Below are positions 9,125 through 16,707 of a stretch of DNA of 28,769 nucleotides, piece after piece. Where the stretch lies: contig CAXPPN010000035.1 in the NCBI GenBank assembly GCA_964219345.1, positions 1 through 28,769 on the forward strand. The letters run 5' to 3'. Position 1 is the stretch's first letter, and every line of letters begins with the position of its first letter. This DNA is from UBA3537 sp964219345 (GTDB taxonomy: Bacteria; Bacteroidota; Bacteroidia; Flavobacteriales; Flavobacteriaceae). The notes beneath the pieces were generated by a model that saw only the letters and a program-made list of their open reading frames with translations, did no database searches and was not told where the DNA came from. The position numbers and the translations under genes are program-made.

Positions 9125-9157
9125 CAAAAATTATACATCTTTAAAAAAAATGCACAA
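9125..9157 (-). promoter_or_regulatory. Probable susC promoter
   Basis: On the minus strand, TTG (9157-9155) is followed after 19 nt by TATAATTTTTG (9135-9125). This is close to the Bacteroidota -33 TTG / -7 TAnnTTTG pattern, with one extra base inside the -7 element. Transcription would start near 9118, leaving a leader of about 64 nt. Based on pattern match only. Confidence 0.45.
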
Positions 9158-9209
9158 CAGGTAAATATTTGTTACTTTTATGATAAGAAATGAGGCCTTA
9201 AAAAAATTA

Positions 9210-9260
9210 GATAGGGTTAAATGATGTAGTAGATTTGTATTTTGTTGGGGTAGTGTATAG
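9210..9260 (-). promoter_or_regulatory. Candidate activator site upstream of susC
   Basis: This stretch lies about 55-100 bp upstream of the proposed susC promoter. It contains GTAGTAG (9226-9232) and GTAGTG (9250-9255), 24 bp apart, in otherwise featureless DNA. The position suits an activator such as the adjacent Y_Y_Y/LuxR-type regulator. This is inference from position and weak repetition. Confidence 0.25.
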
Positions 9261-9283
9261 TTTTTTTTAATAAATATTACATC

Positions 9284-12085
9284 TTATAAATCAAGAATAT
9301 AATTTGCTAAGCTCGATTTTGGCGGCAAATTCATCTTTTTCCGCAAACGATATCGTTTTACTTCTACACTTCTTGGTGAAATATTGAGTAGTGGCGCAAT
9401 CTCTTTTGATGATAAATTTAGTCTAAGATACGCACAAAGTTTTAAATCGTTTGGTGTAAGGTTTGGATGTTTTTGTTTTACAAGTTTCAAGAAATCCTTA
9501 TCAGCATTATCAAAAGCTTCTTTAAATAACTTCCAGTCATCTGTGTTATTTATATTTTTATCAATAATTCTAATTACCTTATTTATTCCTTGAGGTGTGT
9601 TTTCTTGTTTAATTGCGGTTTTAATAGTGTTTAAAAACTCATTTTTTTTAATCAAACTCATTGTAGAGATGGCCAATTCTCTGTTTTTGTTTTCAATGTC
9701 AAGTTCTAACTTTTCATTTTTTAACTGCATTAATTTTTGATTATTTTCCAATTCATTCAATGCCATCTCTTTCTGAGATTTGAGTAATAATTTTTGTTGC
9801 TGGCGCTTATAGTACCTTCGATATACAATATGAATAATTACAGAAAGTAATAAAATCAAAATTACATAGAAAGCGATAGCTGCATTAGATATGTACCAAG
9901 GGCGCTTTATAATGAATGGAAATGAAGATTCATTTGTAGTTTCTGTATTTCCAATTTTCCCTTTTACCTTAAAAATATATTTCCCATAGGTTAAGTTTTC
10001 AAAAGCTTGGCTGCTTTTTGATTCCCATGAAGACCAGTTTTCAGAGCGCCCTTCTAATTTATAGCTATAATTAATATCAACAATATTACCATACTGTGGA
10101 ATACTATAGTTAAAACTAAGGTTGTTGTTATTATAATTTAAAGATGGAGATTCTAATAAACTCAAGTTAGTCTTCGGCTCATTGTTGATATTGGCCTCAA
10201 TTGTATTTATATGAATTGTTTGTGAGTTGTTTTGTTTTGGAGCATCCCCTTTTAGAATATAATATCCGTTTGAGGACCCTAACAAATAATCCGCGTCATT
10301 TATTTTTGTCAAATTTTCAAATCCAGTAACTACCTTCTTAAAATTATACAAAGAGACAGGGATTTCCTCAATATTTGGCTTACTACTCAAGCTCCCAGGA
10401 CTCATCAGTAGAATATTATTGTCTGCAAAACACCATTTAATATGTTCGGTAGTATTCACATCTAATAATGTTGATGTGGTACTATAATTTTCTAAAATGT
10501 TTGAAATTACAGGTGCTTTTACAAAAGCTCCTGTTAGTTCAGATAATTGATAGACACCACTTGAAGACGTATAATAAAATCCATCAGAAAATTTTATAAA
10601 ATTTGATCCATTACCTCTTAAAACAGACTCCACAAGATTGGAGTTAACAACTTTTAAATAATCTTTAGAAATTTCTAACTCGTATAGCCCACGCAACTCG
10701 TGATTTACAAACAGTTTGTTTTTGGAAAAATGAAAAAATCGACTAGAAATGTCAAATCCCTCAATTTTGTTTCTATATCTCCATACCCCTGATTTATTTT
10801 CCAACACATGAAGCCCTGAATAATTGCCTTGAAGAACAAAATTTGAACCTTTTATTTTTTTAAAATCCCATGTGCCATTGGCCTCAGTAATTTTAGTTGT
10901 TACCTTTCCTTTTTTTATAATCATAGTTCCTAAATCATGACCACAAAAAAGTTGTTCATCAATTACTTTCAATGTCCAAACCTGACCACTAGTCCCCTCA
11001 ATAAAATTGAAATCTCCAGAATTATTTCTTGACTTTACAAAAAGACCTTGATTGGTTCCCAAATACAAATCTCCTTTGTGAACAATAGAAGTATAAACAG
11101 TTCCTATTTGTCCTTTAGCATCATTATATATTCGAAATCTGGAAGAAAGATTTATATGACTTATACCAATATCCATGCCTAACCAAAGGTTACCTTTTTT
11201 ATCTTCATAAATTGAAAGTACAGTATTATTACTTAATCCTTTTTCATAATCTAGGCTATATTTTAATCGTCCATCCCTAGTAATGTGCATAAGGCCATTG
11301 GATATTGTCCCCAAAATTAAACTTCCATCTTTTAACTGAGTTGAGCTGTAAATTGTTAAATCATTAAAGTCTATACCAAAGTTTAAGACCCATGGTTTAA
11401 CAACATTATTTTCTATAAAATAAAACCCATTATCTGCAGTAATAAAAAGTAAATTATTATCAATATTCGAAATCCCAACCAATCTAGAGGAGTTTAGCTT
11501 TGGATGATTGCTTACCAAAACCTCACTACCATTCACAATTTTGTAAATACCATTATTCCTTTTTGCAAAGTATATAATACCGTTGACATTAAAAATGTTT
11601 AGAATTTCATAGTTAGATTCAATAATTTTTGTTTCATTTGAAACTCTATTTATCATATAAATTCTAGATAAGGATTGAAATAAAATCCAATCATCTAAAA
11701 TTTCTATATTCCAAAACTGTTCTTCTTCTAAAATAGATAAGTTTAGCTTTTCAACCAAAGATTTATATTCGAGAACCCCAAATTGATTGTGCTGCCAGAG
11801 ACCAAAATCCATGTAACTTCCACTATAAATTTTCATACCATCTGCTTTGACAGAGCGAACTATGGAGTTGTTTGGAACAGAATACCGATTCCATTTGGAG
11901 CCGTTAAATTCTAAAAGGCCAGAATTGTTTGCAAAATACATCCTTTGATCCTCGGATTGTGTAACACTCCAGTTTTGATTTTCAGCACCGTACACTTCAG
12001 GGGAAAAAGCCATAACAGGTGGATGCTCTTGTGCATTCAAAAAAATTACACAATGAAAAATAAGTATGGGATAAAATAACCTCAT
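9284..12085 (-). CDS. Membrane-bound propeller / Y_Y_Y / LuxR-type helix-turn-helix regulator of the PUL
   Basis: 933 residues. A signal sequence ends near residue 18. Residues about 25-630 form periplasmic two-component-regulator-type propeller repeats (for example GLSNNTVLSIYEDKKGNLWLG). A Y_Y_Y-like Ig domain follows (about 640-730, YKLEGRSENWSSW, FKVKGK), then one transmembrane helix (about 734-755), a Lys/Glu/Leu-rich coiled coil (about 756-815), and a C-terminal GerE/LuxR-like helix-turn-helix (LTPNDLKLCAYLRLNLSSKE..LLNISPRSVEVKRYRLRKK). Unlike hybrid two-component systems there is no histidine kinase or receiver domain, so sensing and DNA binding sit in one protein. It lies directly upstream of susC on the same strand and probably senses a glucan oligosaccharide and activates the PUL. 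Its own promoter may be at 12112-12142 (TTTG, 19 nt, TATTTTAA), a weak match. Confidence 0.88.
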   Translation of the reverse strand: MRLFYPILIFHCVIFLNAQEHPPVMAFSPEVYGAENQNWSVTQSEDQRMYFANNSGLLEFNGSKWNRYSVPNNSIVRSVKADGMKIYSGSYMDFGLWQHNQFGVLEYKSLVEKLNLSILEEEQFWNIEILDDWILFQSLSRIYMINRVSNETKIIESNYEILNIFNVNGIIYFAKRNNGIYKIVNGSEVLVSNHPKLNSSRLVGISNIDNNLLFITADNGFYFIENNVVKPWVLNFGIDFNDLTIYSSTQLKDGSLILGTISNGLMHITRDGRLKYSLDYEKGLSNNTVLSIYEDKKGNLWLGMDIGISHINLSSRFRIYNDAKGQIGTVYTSIVHKGDLYLGTNQGLFVKSRNNSGDFNFIEGTSGQVWTLKVIDEQLFCGHDLGTMIIKKGKVTTKITEANGTWDFKKIKGSNFVLQGNYSGLHVLENKSGVWRYRNKIEGFDISSRFFHFSKNKLFVNHELRGLYELEISKDYLKVVNSNLVESVLRGNGSNFIKFSDGFYYTSSSGVYQLSELTGAFVKAPVISNILENYSTTSTLLDVNTTEHIKWCFADNNILLMSPGSLSSKPNIEEIPVSLYNFKKVVTGFENLTKINDADYLLGSSNGYYILKGDAPKQNNSQTIHINTIEANINNEPKTNLSLLESPSLNYNNNNLSFNYSIPQYGNIVDINYSYKLEGRSENWSSWESKSSQAFENLTYGKYIFKVKGKIGNTETTNESSFPFIIKRPWYISNAAIAFYVILILLLSVIIHIVYRRYYKRQQQKLLLKSQKEMALNELENNQKLMQLKNEKLELDIENKNRELAISTMSLIKKNEFLNTIKTAIKQENTPQGINKVIRIIDKNINNTDDWKLFKEAFDNADKDFLKLVKQKHPNLTPNDLKLCAYLRLNLSSKEIAPLLNISPRSVEVKRYRLRKKMNLPPKSSLANYILDL

Positions 12086-12273
12086 TTTTGAGTAGATTAT
12101 AATTTAAAAAGTTAAAATAGTTTTTGTTTTATGAAACGCAAAATACAAATTTTAGGTAATGTGTTTATAAAATTTAACATTCAAAAACATACAAACATAA
12201 AAATGTGCCTATACAACAAAGAAACCTATTTAGTTTTATAAGACGTATTTATAATGTGAATAAATACCATTTT

Positions 12274-12303
12274 ACAGATTGAGATAAAATTATACAGGTT
12301 GAG
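12274..12303. repeat. Short direct repeat ACAGRTTGAG x2
   Basis: ACAGATTGAG (12274-12283) and ACAGGTTGAG (12294-12303) repeat at exactly 20 bp, about two helical turns, roughly 190-220 bp upstream of the regulator start. It could be an operator, but the match is short and the surrounding DNA is of low complexity. Confidence 0.25.
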
Positions 12304-12441
12304 TTATAAATAAATTGTGAAGATTTTTATTAATAATTCTAGCGCAACATACTTTACAATTAGTATTACATCATATATGTAAAATATAATTTAAAATTTG
12401 ACCAAAAAAAAGACTCAAAAATGACAAAAAAATAATGTTGC

Positions 12442-12516
12442 AAAAAAAAACACTGCCCGAAAGCAGTGTTTTCACCAAAAATTAACCAATTTAACTTTAA
12501 ATAAGATATTTAAATT
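12442..12516 (-). ncRNA. Candidate small RNA with intrinsic terminator
   Basis: On the minus strand a promoter-like pair (TTG at 12553-12551, 20 nt, TATATTTA at 12530-12523) predicts a start near 12516. About 45 nt later comes a perfect 10-bp hairpin (AAAACACTGC / GCAGTGTTTT, 12472-12447, 6-nt loop) followed by a run of nine Ts ending at 12442. No gene on this strand ends here, so the terminator needs its own transcript. The roughly 75-nt product has no usable reading frame. No named RNA family is recognised. Confidence 0.5.
12447..12472 (-). terminator. Intrinsic terminator of the candidate small RNA
   Basis: A 10-bp stem with a 6-nt loop; T9 continues out of the stem on the minus strand (12450-12442). 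In the plus direction only four Ts follow before a C, so leftward termination is favoured. Confidence 0.7.
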
Positions 12517-12522
12517 ACATTG

Positions 12523-12553
12523 TAAATATAAAGCAGGTTTTTCGTTAATGCAA
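12523..12553 (-). promoter_or_regulatory. Probable promoter of the candidate small RNA
   Basis: TTG (12553-12551), 20-nt spacer, TATATTTA (12530-12523) on the minus strand: the Bacteroidota -33/-7 pattern with A in place of the last G. The same TAnnTTTA variant occurs at 26465-26472 and 26508-26515. Confidence 0.45.
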
Positions 12554-12668
12554 GGGTCATGTAACAAACGGCCATTTGACGTAATATTCGGGAAATTTTG
12601 CCCAAAAAAAACACGCTTTTTTTTTAAAATTTTGTGGAAATTTTAAGAATTTCTAATAGTATTACTAT

Positions 12669-12676
12669 TATATTTG
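12669..12676 (+). promoter_or_regulatory. -7 promoter element of the TetR-like gene
   Basis: TATATTTG is an exact match to the Bacteroidota -7 consensus TAnnTTTG. No TTG lies at the expected -33 distance. A start about 4-7 nt downstream (12680-12683) would leave a leader of only 6-9 nt before the ATG at 12689. This argues against the possible TTG start at 12674, which lies inside the element. Confidence 0.45.
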
Positions 12677-12688
12677 CCGCGCAATACT

Positions 12689-13357
12689 ATGGAAAACTTA
12701 AATCTTCAAATAAAAATTAGCAGTACTTTTTATGTCAAAGATCCCGAATCTTCGGAGCTTGGGAGGCACATAATTTCCAAAAGTATTGAAATGATAAATG
12801 CGCTCGGATTTGAAGCGTTTACATTCAAAAAACTAGGGAATGCTATTGGCTCTAATGAAAGTTCTGTTTATCGTTATTTTTCCAATAAACACATGTTATT
12901 GGTTTACCTTTTAAATTGGTACTGGAGTTGGATGGATTATAAAATTGTTTTACAAACCTCTAACCTTAACAAGGCTAAGGATAAAATAAATAAAGCCGTA
13001 GAATTGCTAGTAGCTGATGTAAAACAAGACAGTGATTTTTCTTTTATTAATGAAATTTTACTTAATAGAATTATCATTACTGAATCTTCTAAAATTTATC
13101 ACAATAAAGATGTAGATAATGAAAATGAAAAAGGATTTTATAAAACCTACAAACAAGTCGTACAACGTGTAAGCGATTTTATATTGGAATTTAATCCAAA
13201 ATATAAATACCCTCATATGCTTGTATCTACTATAATTGAAGGCGCTCATCATCAACGTTACTTTGCAGAACACCTTCCATCACTAACAGATGTAGAAGAA
13301 GGTCAAAACAATATAATTCGTTTTTATACAAACCTTGTTTTTAATACCCTAAAATAA
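12689..13357 (+). CDS. TetR-family transcriptional regulator
   Basis: 222 residues from ATG 12689. The frame is open upstream to a TTG at 12674 (5 more residues), but that codon overlaps the promoter element, so ATG is chosen. After about 25 residues comes a TetR-type N-terminal DNA-binding domain: GRHIISKSIEMINALGFEAF, then FKKLGNAIGSNESSVYRYFSNKHMLLVYLL, whose recognition helix and SSVYRYFSNK are characteristic. The remainder (about 85-222) is a helical ligand or dimerisation domain with no recognisable ligand signature. Its stop overlaps the next gene's start (TAATG), so the two are translationally coupled. It probably regulates this cluster and itself; the effector is unknown. Confidence 0.83.
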   Translation: MENLNLQIKISSTFYVKDPESSELGRHIISKSIEMINALGFEAFTFKKLGNAIGSNESSVYRYFSNKHMLLVYLLNWYWSWMDYKIVLQTSNLNKAKDKINKAVELLVADVKQDSDFSFINEILLNRIIITESSKIYHNKDVDNENEKGFYKTYKQVVQRVSDFILEFNPKYKYPHMLVSTIIEGAHHQRYFAEHLPSLTDVEEGQNNIIRFYTNLVFNTLK

Positions 13358-13686
13358 TGCTAAAGCTATTTTCAAAAATCAACTTTTTTCGAGTCATTAT
13401 TTGTGGAATATTGGCAACAACCATTGGCTTTCAAACGCTATCGCAAGCATTTGTATTAAATTTTGATTTTGACTACAGTATAGAATGGAATGACACATCT
13501 GACTCAAGCGAAACAGACAAAATTGATTTTGAAGAAAACGAACAAGAAAAGCAATTAAAACAGCACTATTTTATAAGACCTAAATCAACATTTTTCTCTA
13601 AAAACTTCCCGTCCTATCAAATAAAAAAACAACCTATTGTAAGTATTGATATTCATCTTCCACCACCAGAAGAAGATAATACTTAA
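13357..13686 (+). CDS. Small unknown membrane or exported protein
   Basis: 109 residues; family not recognised. Basic start (MLKLFSKINFFR), one hydrophobic segment (about 12-31) that may be a signal anchor or a cleaved signal near LSQA, then an acidic region (NDTSDSSETDKIDFEENEQE), a basic patch with aromatic residues (HYFIRPKSTFFSKNFPSYQIKKQ), and a Pro/Glu end (HLPPPEEDNT). The start overlaps the TetR stop (TAATG) and SulP follows 122 bp later, so it belongs to this cluster. No cysteine, histidine or catalytic pattern stands out. It could be a small accessory of the transporter or envelope, but the sequence does not show that. Confidence 0.7.
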   Translation: MLKLFSKINFFRVIICGILATTIGFQTLSQAFVLNFDFDYSIEWNDTSDSSETDKIDFEENEQEKQLKQHYFIRPKSTFFSKNFPSYQIKKQPIVSIDIHLPPPEEDNT

Positions 13687-13808
13687 TGGCTGTGGAAGAT
13701 AAAATCCTTCCCTCAAAACCATCGTGCTTATGCGAAGCACAATCAATTATTAATCCTTTCTTTCTTATTTATTAACAGGTATTATAGAAAGACAAACTTT
13801 TATTTAAA

Positions 13809-15365
13809 ATGAATCATTTAAGTCCTTTTAAAAATTTAAAATCAGATATCCCTGCAAGTATAGTTGTGTTTTTTGTTGCACTCCCCTTATGTTTGGGAAT
13901 AGCACTTGCGAGTGGTGCACCTCTCTTTTCTGGTCTAATTGCTGGAATTGTTGGTGGTATTGTTGTTGGTGCATTTAGTGGCTCTACCATTGGAGTTAGT
14001 GGCCCTGCTGCAGGCTTAGCTGCTATTGTTTTGGTAGCCATAAGCACCTTAGGAGGTTTTGAAAATTTTCTCTTAGCAGTTGTTCTTGGTGGAATTATTC
14101 AAGTTGCCTTTGGTGTTCTTAAAGTAGGAGTTATTGGCTATTACTTCCCGTCGTCTGTCATCAAAGGAATGCTTACAGGTATTGGGATAATTATTGTTAT
14201 AAAACAAATTCCATATTTTTTTGGTTATGACAAGACTCTTGCTGCAAATGCGAGTTTTACAGAAATGTTCAACTACATTAGTCCAGGAGCAACTCTTGTT
14301 GCTAGTGTTGGCCTAGCTATACTCATCATTTGGAATGTATGGTTATCTAAATTACATAAAGTATTTCAAATTGTTCAAGGCCCCTTGGTTGCTGTAGCTG
14401 TTGGAATAATATACTACATAATGACTAAAGACAATACTACATGGTCAATTGATCAGAGTATGCTAGTAAGTGTTCCTACACCAGAAGATTTATCATCATT
14501 TTTAGGGCAATTCAGTTCTCCAAACTTTGATCAAATCACCAATCCACAAATTTGGGTAACTGCGTTTACGATTGCACTTGTTGCAAGTTTAGAAACCCTA
14601 CTGTGTGTTGAAGCCACTGATAAATTAGATCCTAGAAAACGTGTAACTCCTACCAATAGAGAGCTTATCGCTCAAGGTTCAGGAAATATTATTTCTGGAC
14701 TCATTGGGGGGTTGCCTATAACACAAGTGATTGTGCGAAGTTCTGCAAATATTCAATCAGGAGGTCGTACAAAAGCTTCGGCCATTATTCATGGATTTTT
14801 ACTTCTAATTTCAGTTTTAATCATCCCTAAGCTACTTAATAAAATTCCACTAGCTGTTTTAGCAGCGGTGTTATTTATAGTAGGTTATAAATTGGCAAAA
14901 CCAGCCTTGTTTGTTACTATTTACAAACAAGGATGGAAGCAATTCATACCATTTATTGTAACTGTTTTAGGTATTATTTTTACAGATCTGTTAGTAGGAA
15001 TTGGATTAGGACTAGCCGTTGGAATTATTGTAATACTAATTAAGAGCTACCAAAATTCACACTTTCTTCACATAGAAGACAAAACTAATGGTACACAAAA
15101 ACTAAAAATGACCCTAGCAGAAGAAGTAACTTTTATTAATAAAGGCGCTATTCTGAATGAGCTAGAGCACATCTCCGCTGATACCAAGTTAGAAATTGAT
15201 GTACGAAAAACACGATTTTTAGATTATGATATTATTGAAATTTTAGATGATTTTTCATTGAAAGCTAAAAACCGAAATATTAATATCACATTAATTTCTG
15301 AACGAGGTACAGTTAACAACCCAGAAAGCTTTTCAGATTTTTTTAAATTACAACCTAAAGTTTAA
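13809..15365 (+). CDS. SulP-family anion transporter with STAS domain (probable bicarbonate transporter)
   Basis: 518 residues. It starts with the SulP signature region (DIPASIVVFFVALPLCLGIALASGAPLFSGLIAG) and GSTIGVSGPAAGLA. About 11-14 hydrophobic segments run to residue 415, including ASLETLLCVEATDKLDPRKR, which matches the conserved SLE..L...A.D motif, and a short C-terminal STAS domain (about 430-518, EIDVRKTRFLDYDIIEILDDF). SulP proteins carry sulfate, bicarbonate or other anions across the inner membrane. The next gene, 31 bp on, is a beta-carbonic anhydrase, and SulP/carbonic-anhydrase pairs are generally taken as bicarbonate systems (BicA-like). Substrate is therefore inferred from context; sulfate remains possible, but no sulfur gene is nearby. 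Confidence 0.9.
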   Translation: MNHLSPFKNLKSDIPASIVVFFVALPLCLGIALASGAPLFSGLIAGIVGGIVVGAFSGSTIGVSGPAAGLAAIVLVAISTLGGFENFLLAVVLGGIIQVAFGVLKVGVIGYYFPSSVIKGMLTGIGIIIVIKQIPYFFGYDKTLAANASFTEMFNYISPGATLVASVGLAILIIWNVWLSKLHKVFQIVQGPLVAVAVGIIYYIMTKDNTTWSIDQSMLVSVPTPEDLSSFLGQFSSPNFDQITNPQIWVTAFTIALVASLETLLCVEATDKLDPRKRVTPTNRELIAQGSGNIISGLIGGLPITQVIVRSSANIQSGGRTKASAIIHGFLLLISVLIIPKLLNKIPLAVLAAVLFIVGYKLAKPALFVTIYKQGWKQFIPFIVTVLGIIFTDLLVGIGLGLAVGIIVILIKSYQNSHFLHIEDKTNGTQKLKMTLAEEVTFINKGAILNELEHISADTKLEIDVRKTRFLDYDIIEILDDFSLKAKNRNINITLISERGTVNNPESFSDFFKLQPKV

Positions 15366-15396
15366 GATAAAGTAAAACAACTCAAAACATAAAACA

Positions 15397-16023
15397 ATGA
15401 ACGCACACACAAAAGACACACAAGATCAAATGACACCTCAACTCGCAAAAAATGCATTGGTTGATGGAAACACACGTTTTGTTCAAGGTCAACAAATAAA
15501 TCGAAATCTTATGACGCAAGTTGATCAAACAAGTACTGGGCAATTTCCATTTGCTACTATACTTAGCTGTATTGATTCTAGAGTCTCATCCGAACTTATT
15601 TTTGACCAAGGCATCGGCGATATATTTAGTGTAAGAATTGCTGGAAATTTTGTAAATGAAGACATTCTTGGAAGCATGGAATTTGCATGTAAGTTAGCAG
15701 GTACAAAACTAGTTGTTGTATTGGGACATACGGCTTGTGGCGCTGTAAAAGGTGCATGTGATCATGCCCGTCTTGGTAACCTAACAACTTTAATCAACAA
15801 AATTGAACCAGCTGTTGAAGCAGTAACTGAACCACAAGACGAAAGTTTAAGAAATTCAGCAAATATCGATTTTGTTAATGAAGTAGCAAAAAAGAATGTT
15901 TACATGACTATTGATAATATTCGTAAATCAAGTCAAGTCCTTAAAGATATGGAAGATGCCGGGGAGATTGAAATCGTTGGTGGAATGTATGACATCAAAA
16001 CTGGTGAAGTCACATTTTATTAA
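15397..16023 (+). CDS. Beta-class carbonic anhydrase
   Basis: 208 residues, typical size, no signal peptide, so cytoplasmic. It catalyses CO2 + H2O to bicarbonate + H+. Zinc ligands are visible as Cys58 in LSCIDSR, His111 and Cys114 in GHTACGAVKGACD, and the Asp60-Arg62 dyad is intact. FSVRIAGNFVNEDILGSMEFA is the conserved stretch between the metal-binding motifs. It sits 31 bp after SulP and 3 bp before the DUF2490 gene and is very likely co-transcribed. The pairing suggests either conversion of imported bicarbonate to CO2 and back for carboxylating enzymes, or pH balance. Confidence 0.95.
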   Translation: MNAHTKDTQDQMTPQLAKNALVDGNTRFVQGQQINRNLMTQVDQTSTGQFPFATILSCIDSRVSSELIFDQGIGDIFSVRIAGNFVNEDILGSMEFACKLAGTKLVVVLGHTACGAVKGACDHARLGNLTTLINKIEPAVEAVTEPQDESLRNSANIDFVNEVAKKNVYMTIDNIRKSSQVLKDMEDAGEIEIVGGMYDIKTGEVTFY

Positions 16024-16026
16024 TTC

Positions 16027-16707
16027 ATGAAAATCAAATTTACATATAGCATTGGCCTCCTTTTTTGGGGGTCAATGTTTTTATCGGCTCAAAATGATAC
16101 AGGCAATTGGCTCATGTATTTTGGCACCAATAAAATCAGTGATAATTTTAGCATTCACTCTGAAGCACAGTATCGAAATCACACCATAAGCCCAACAAAT
16201 ATTGAACAACTTTTACTTCGAACTGGATTGAATTATCATTTTAAACCCAACACTTCGGCAACGTTTGGATATGCACATATTGGAAACTATGTTTATGAAT
16301 CTGAACAAAAAAACCCAGAAGTTGAAGAACACCGAATTTGGCAACAATTTTTGACCACTAACACCATAGGTCGCGTCAAATTTGAACATCGATATCGAGT
16401 GGAAGAACGCTTTATTGAAGATGACTTTAAAATGCGCTTTCGATACCGCTTAATGGTTTTTGTCCCTCTTAACAAACAAAAAATTGAAACAGGGACATTG
16501 TACTTAGGTATTTATGACGAATTATTTATCAATGATAAACGCAGCTTTTTTGATCGCAACAGACTCTATGGAGGGTTGGGGTATCAGTATGCAAGTAATA
16601 TCCACTTTCAAGTGGGGTTACTGCGTCAAGAAGTACAAACCACTGCTAAAACATTTTTGCAGTTCGGCTTAATTTATAATACAGATTTAAGAAACACTAA
16701 AGATTAA
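16027..16707 (+). CDS. DUF2490-family outer-membrane beta-barrel protein
   Basis: 226 residues. A signal peptide (MKIKFTYSIGLLFWGSMFLSA-Q) is cleaved near residue 21, followed by the family's opening NDTGNWLMYFGTNKISDNFSIHSEAQYRNH. Alternating hydrophobic beta strands run to the end, with the conserved EHRIWQQF, FEHRYRVEERF and MRFRYRLM block. The predicted location is the outer membrane; the molecular function of DUF2490 proteins is unknown. It follows the carbonic anhydrase by 3 bp and its stop overlaps the argH stop on the other strand, so no terminator fits between the two convergent operons. A porin-like role for this cluster is possible but unproven. Confidence 0.85.
   Translation: MKIKFTYSIGLLFWGSMFLSAQNDTGNWLMYFGTNKISDNFSIHSEAQYRNHTISPTNIEQLLLRTGLNYHFKPNTSATFGYAHIGNYVYESEQKNPEVEEHRIWQQFLTTNTIGRVKFEHRYRVEERFIEDDFKMRFRYRLMVFVPLNKQKIETGTLYLGIYDELFINDKRSFFDRNRLYGGLGYQYASNIHFQVGLLRQEVQTTAKTFLQFGLIYNTDLRNTKD

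Larger units (their letters stand above)
12086..12688. other. Non-coding region between divergent genes
   Basis: About 600 bp of very AT-rich DNA between the PUL regulator (leftward) and the TetR-like gene (rightward). I found no convincing protein gene. It holds a weak regulator promoter (12112-12142), a 10-bp direct repeat (12274-12303), a possible small RNA with its own promoter and terminator (12442-12553), and the -7 element of the TetR gene (12669-12676). Nothing recognisable lies in 12304-12441. Confidence 0.7.

Noticed and set aside
12593..12632. GGG/CCC hairpin with nearby A and T runs upstream of the TetR-like gene
   Set aside because: Only about three base pairs with a large loop; the homopolymer runs are ordinary for this AT-rich DNA.
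12674..12688. TTG start for the TetR-like gene
   Set aside because: It falls inside the -7 promoter element, and an ATG follows 15 bp later.
13694..13740. Two small hairpins (GGAAG/CTTCC and GTGCTT/AAGCAC) before the SulP gene, considered as a terminator or riboswitch
   Set aside because: Stems are 5-6 bp with no T-tract after them and no match to a riboswitch that I recognise.
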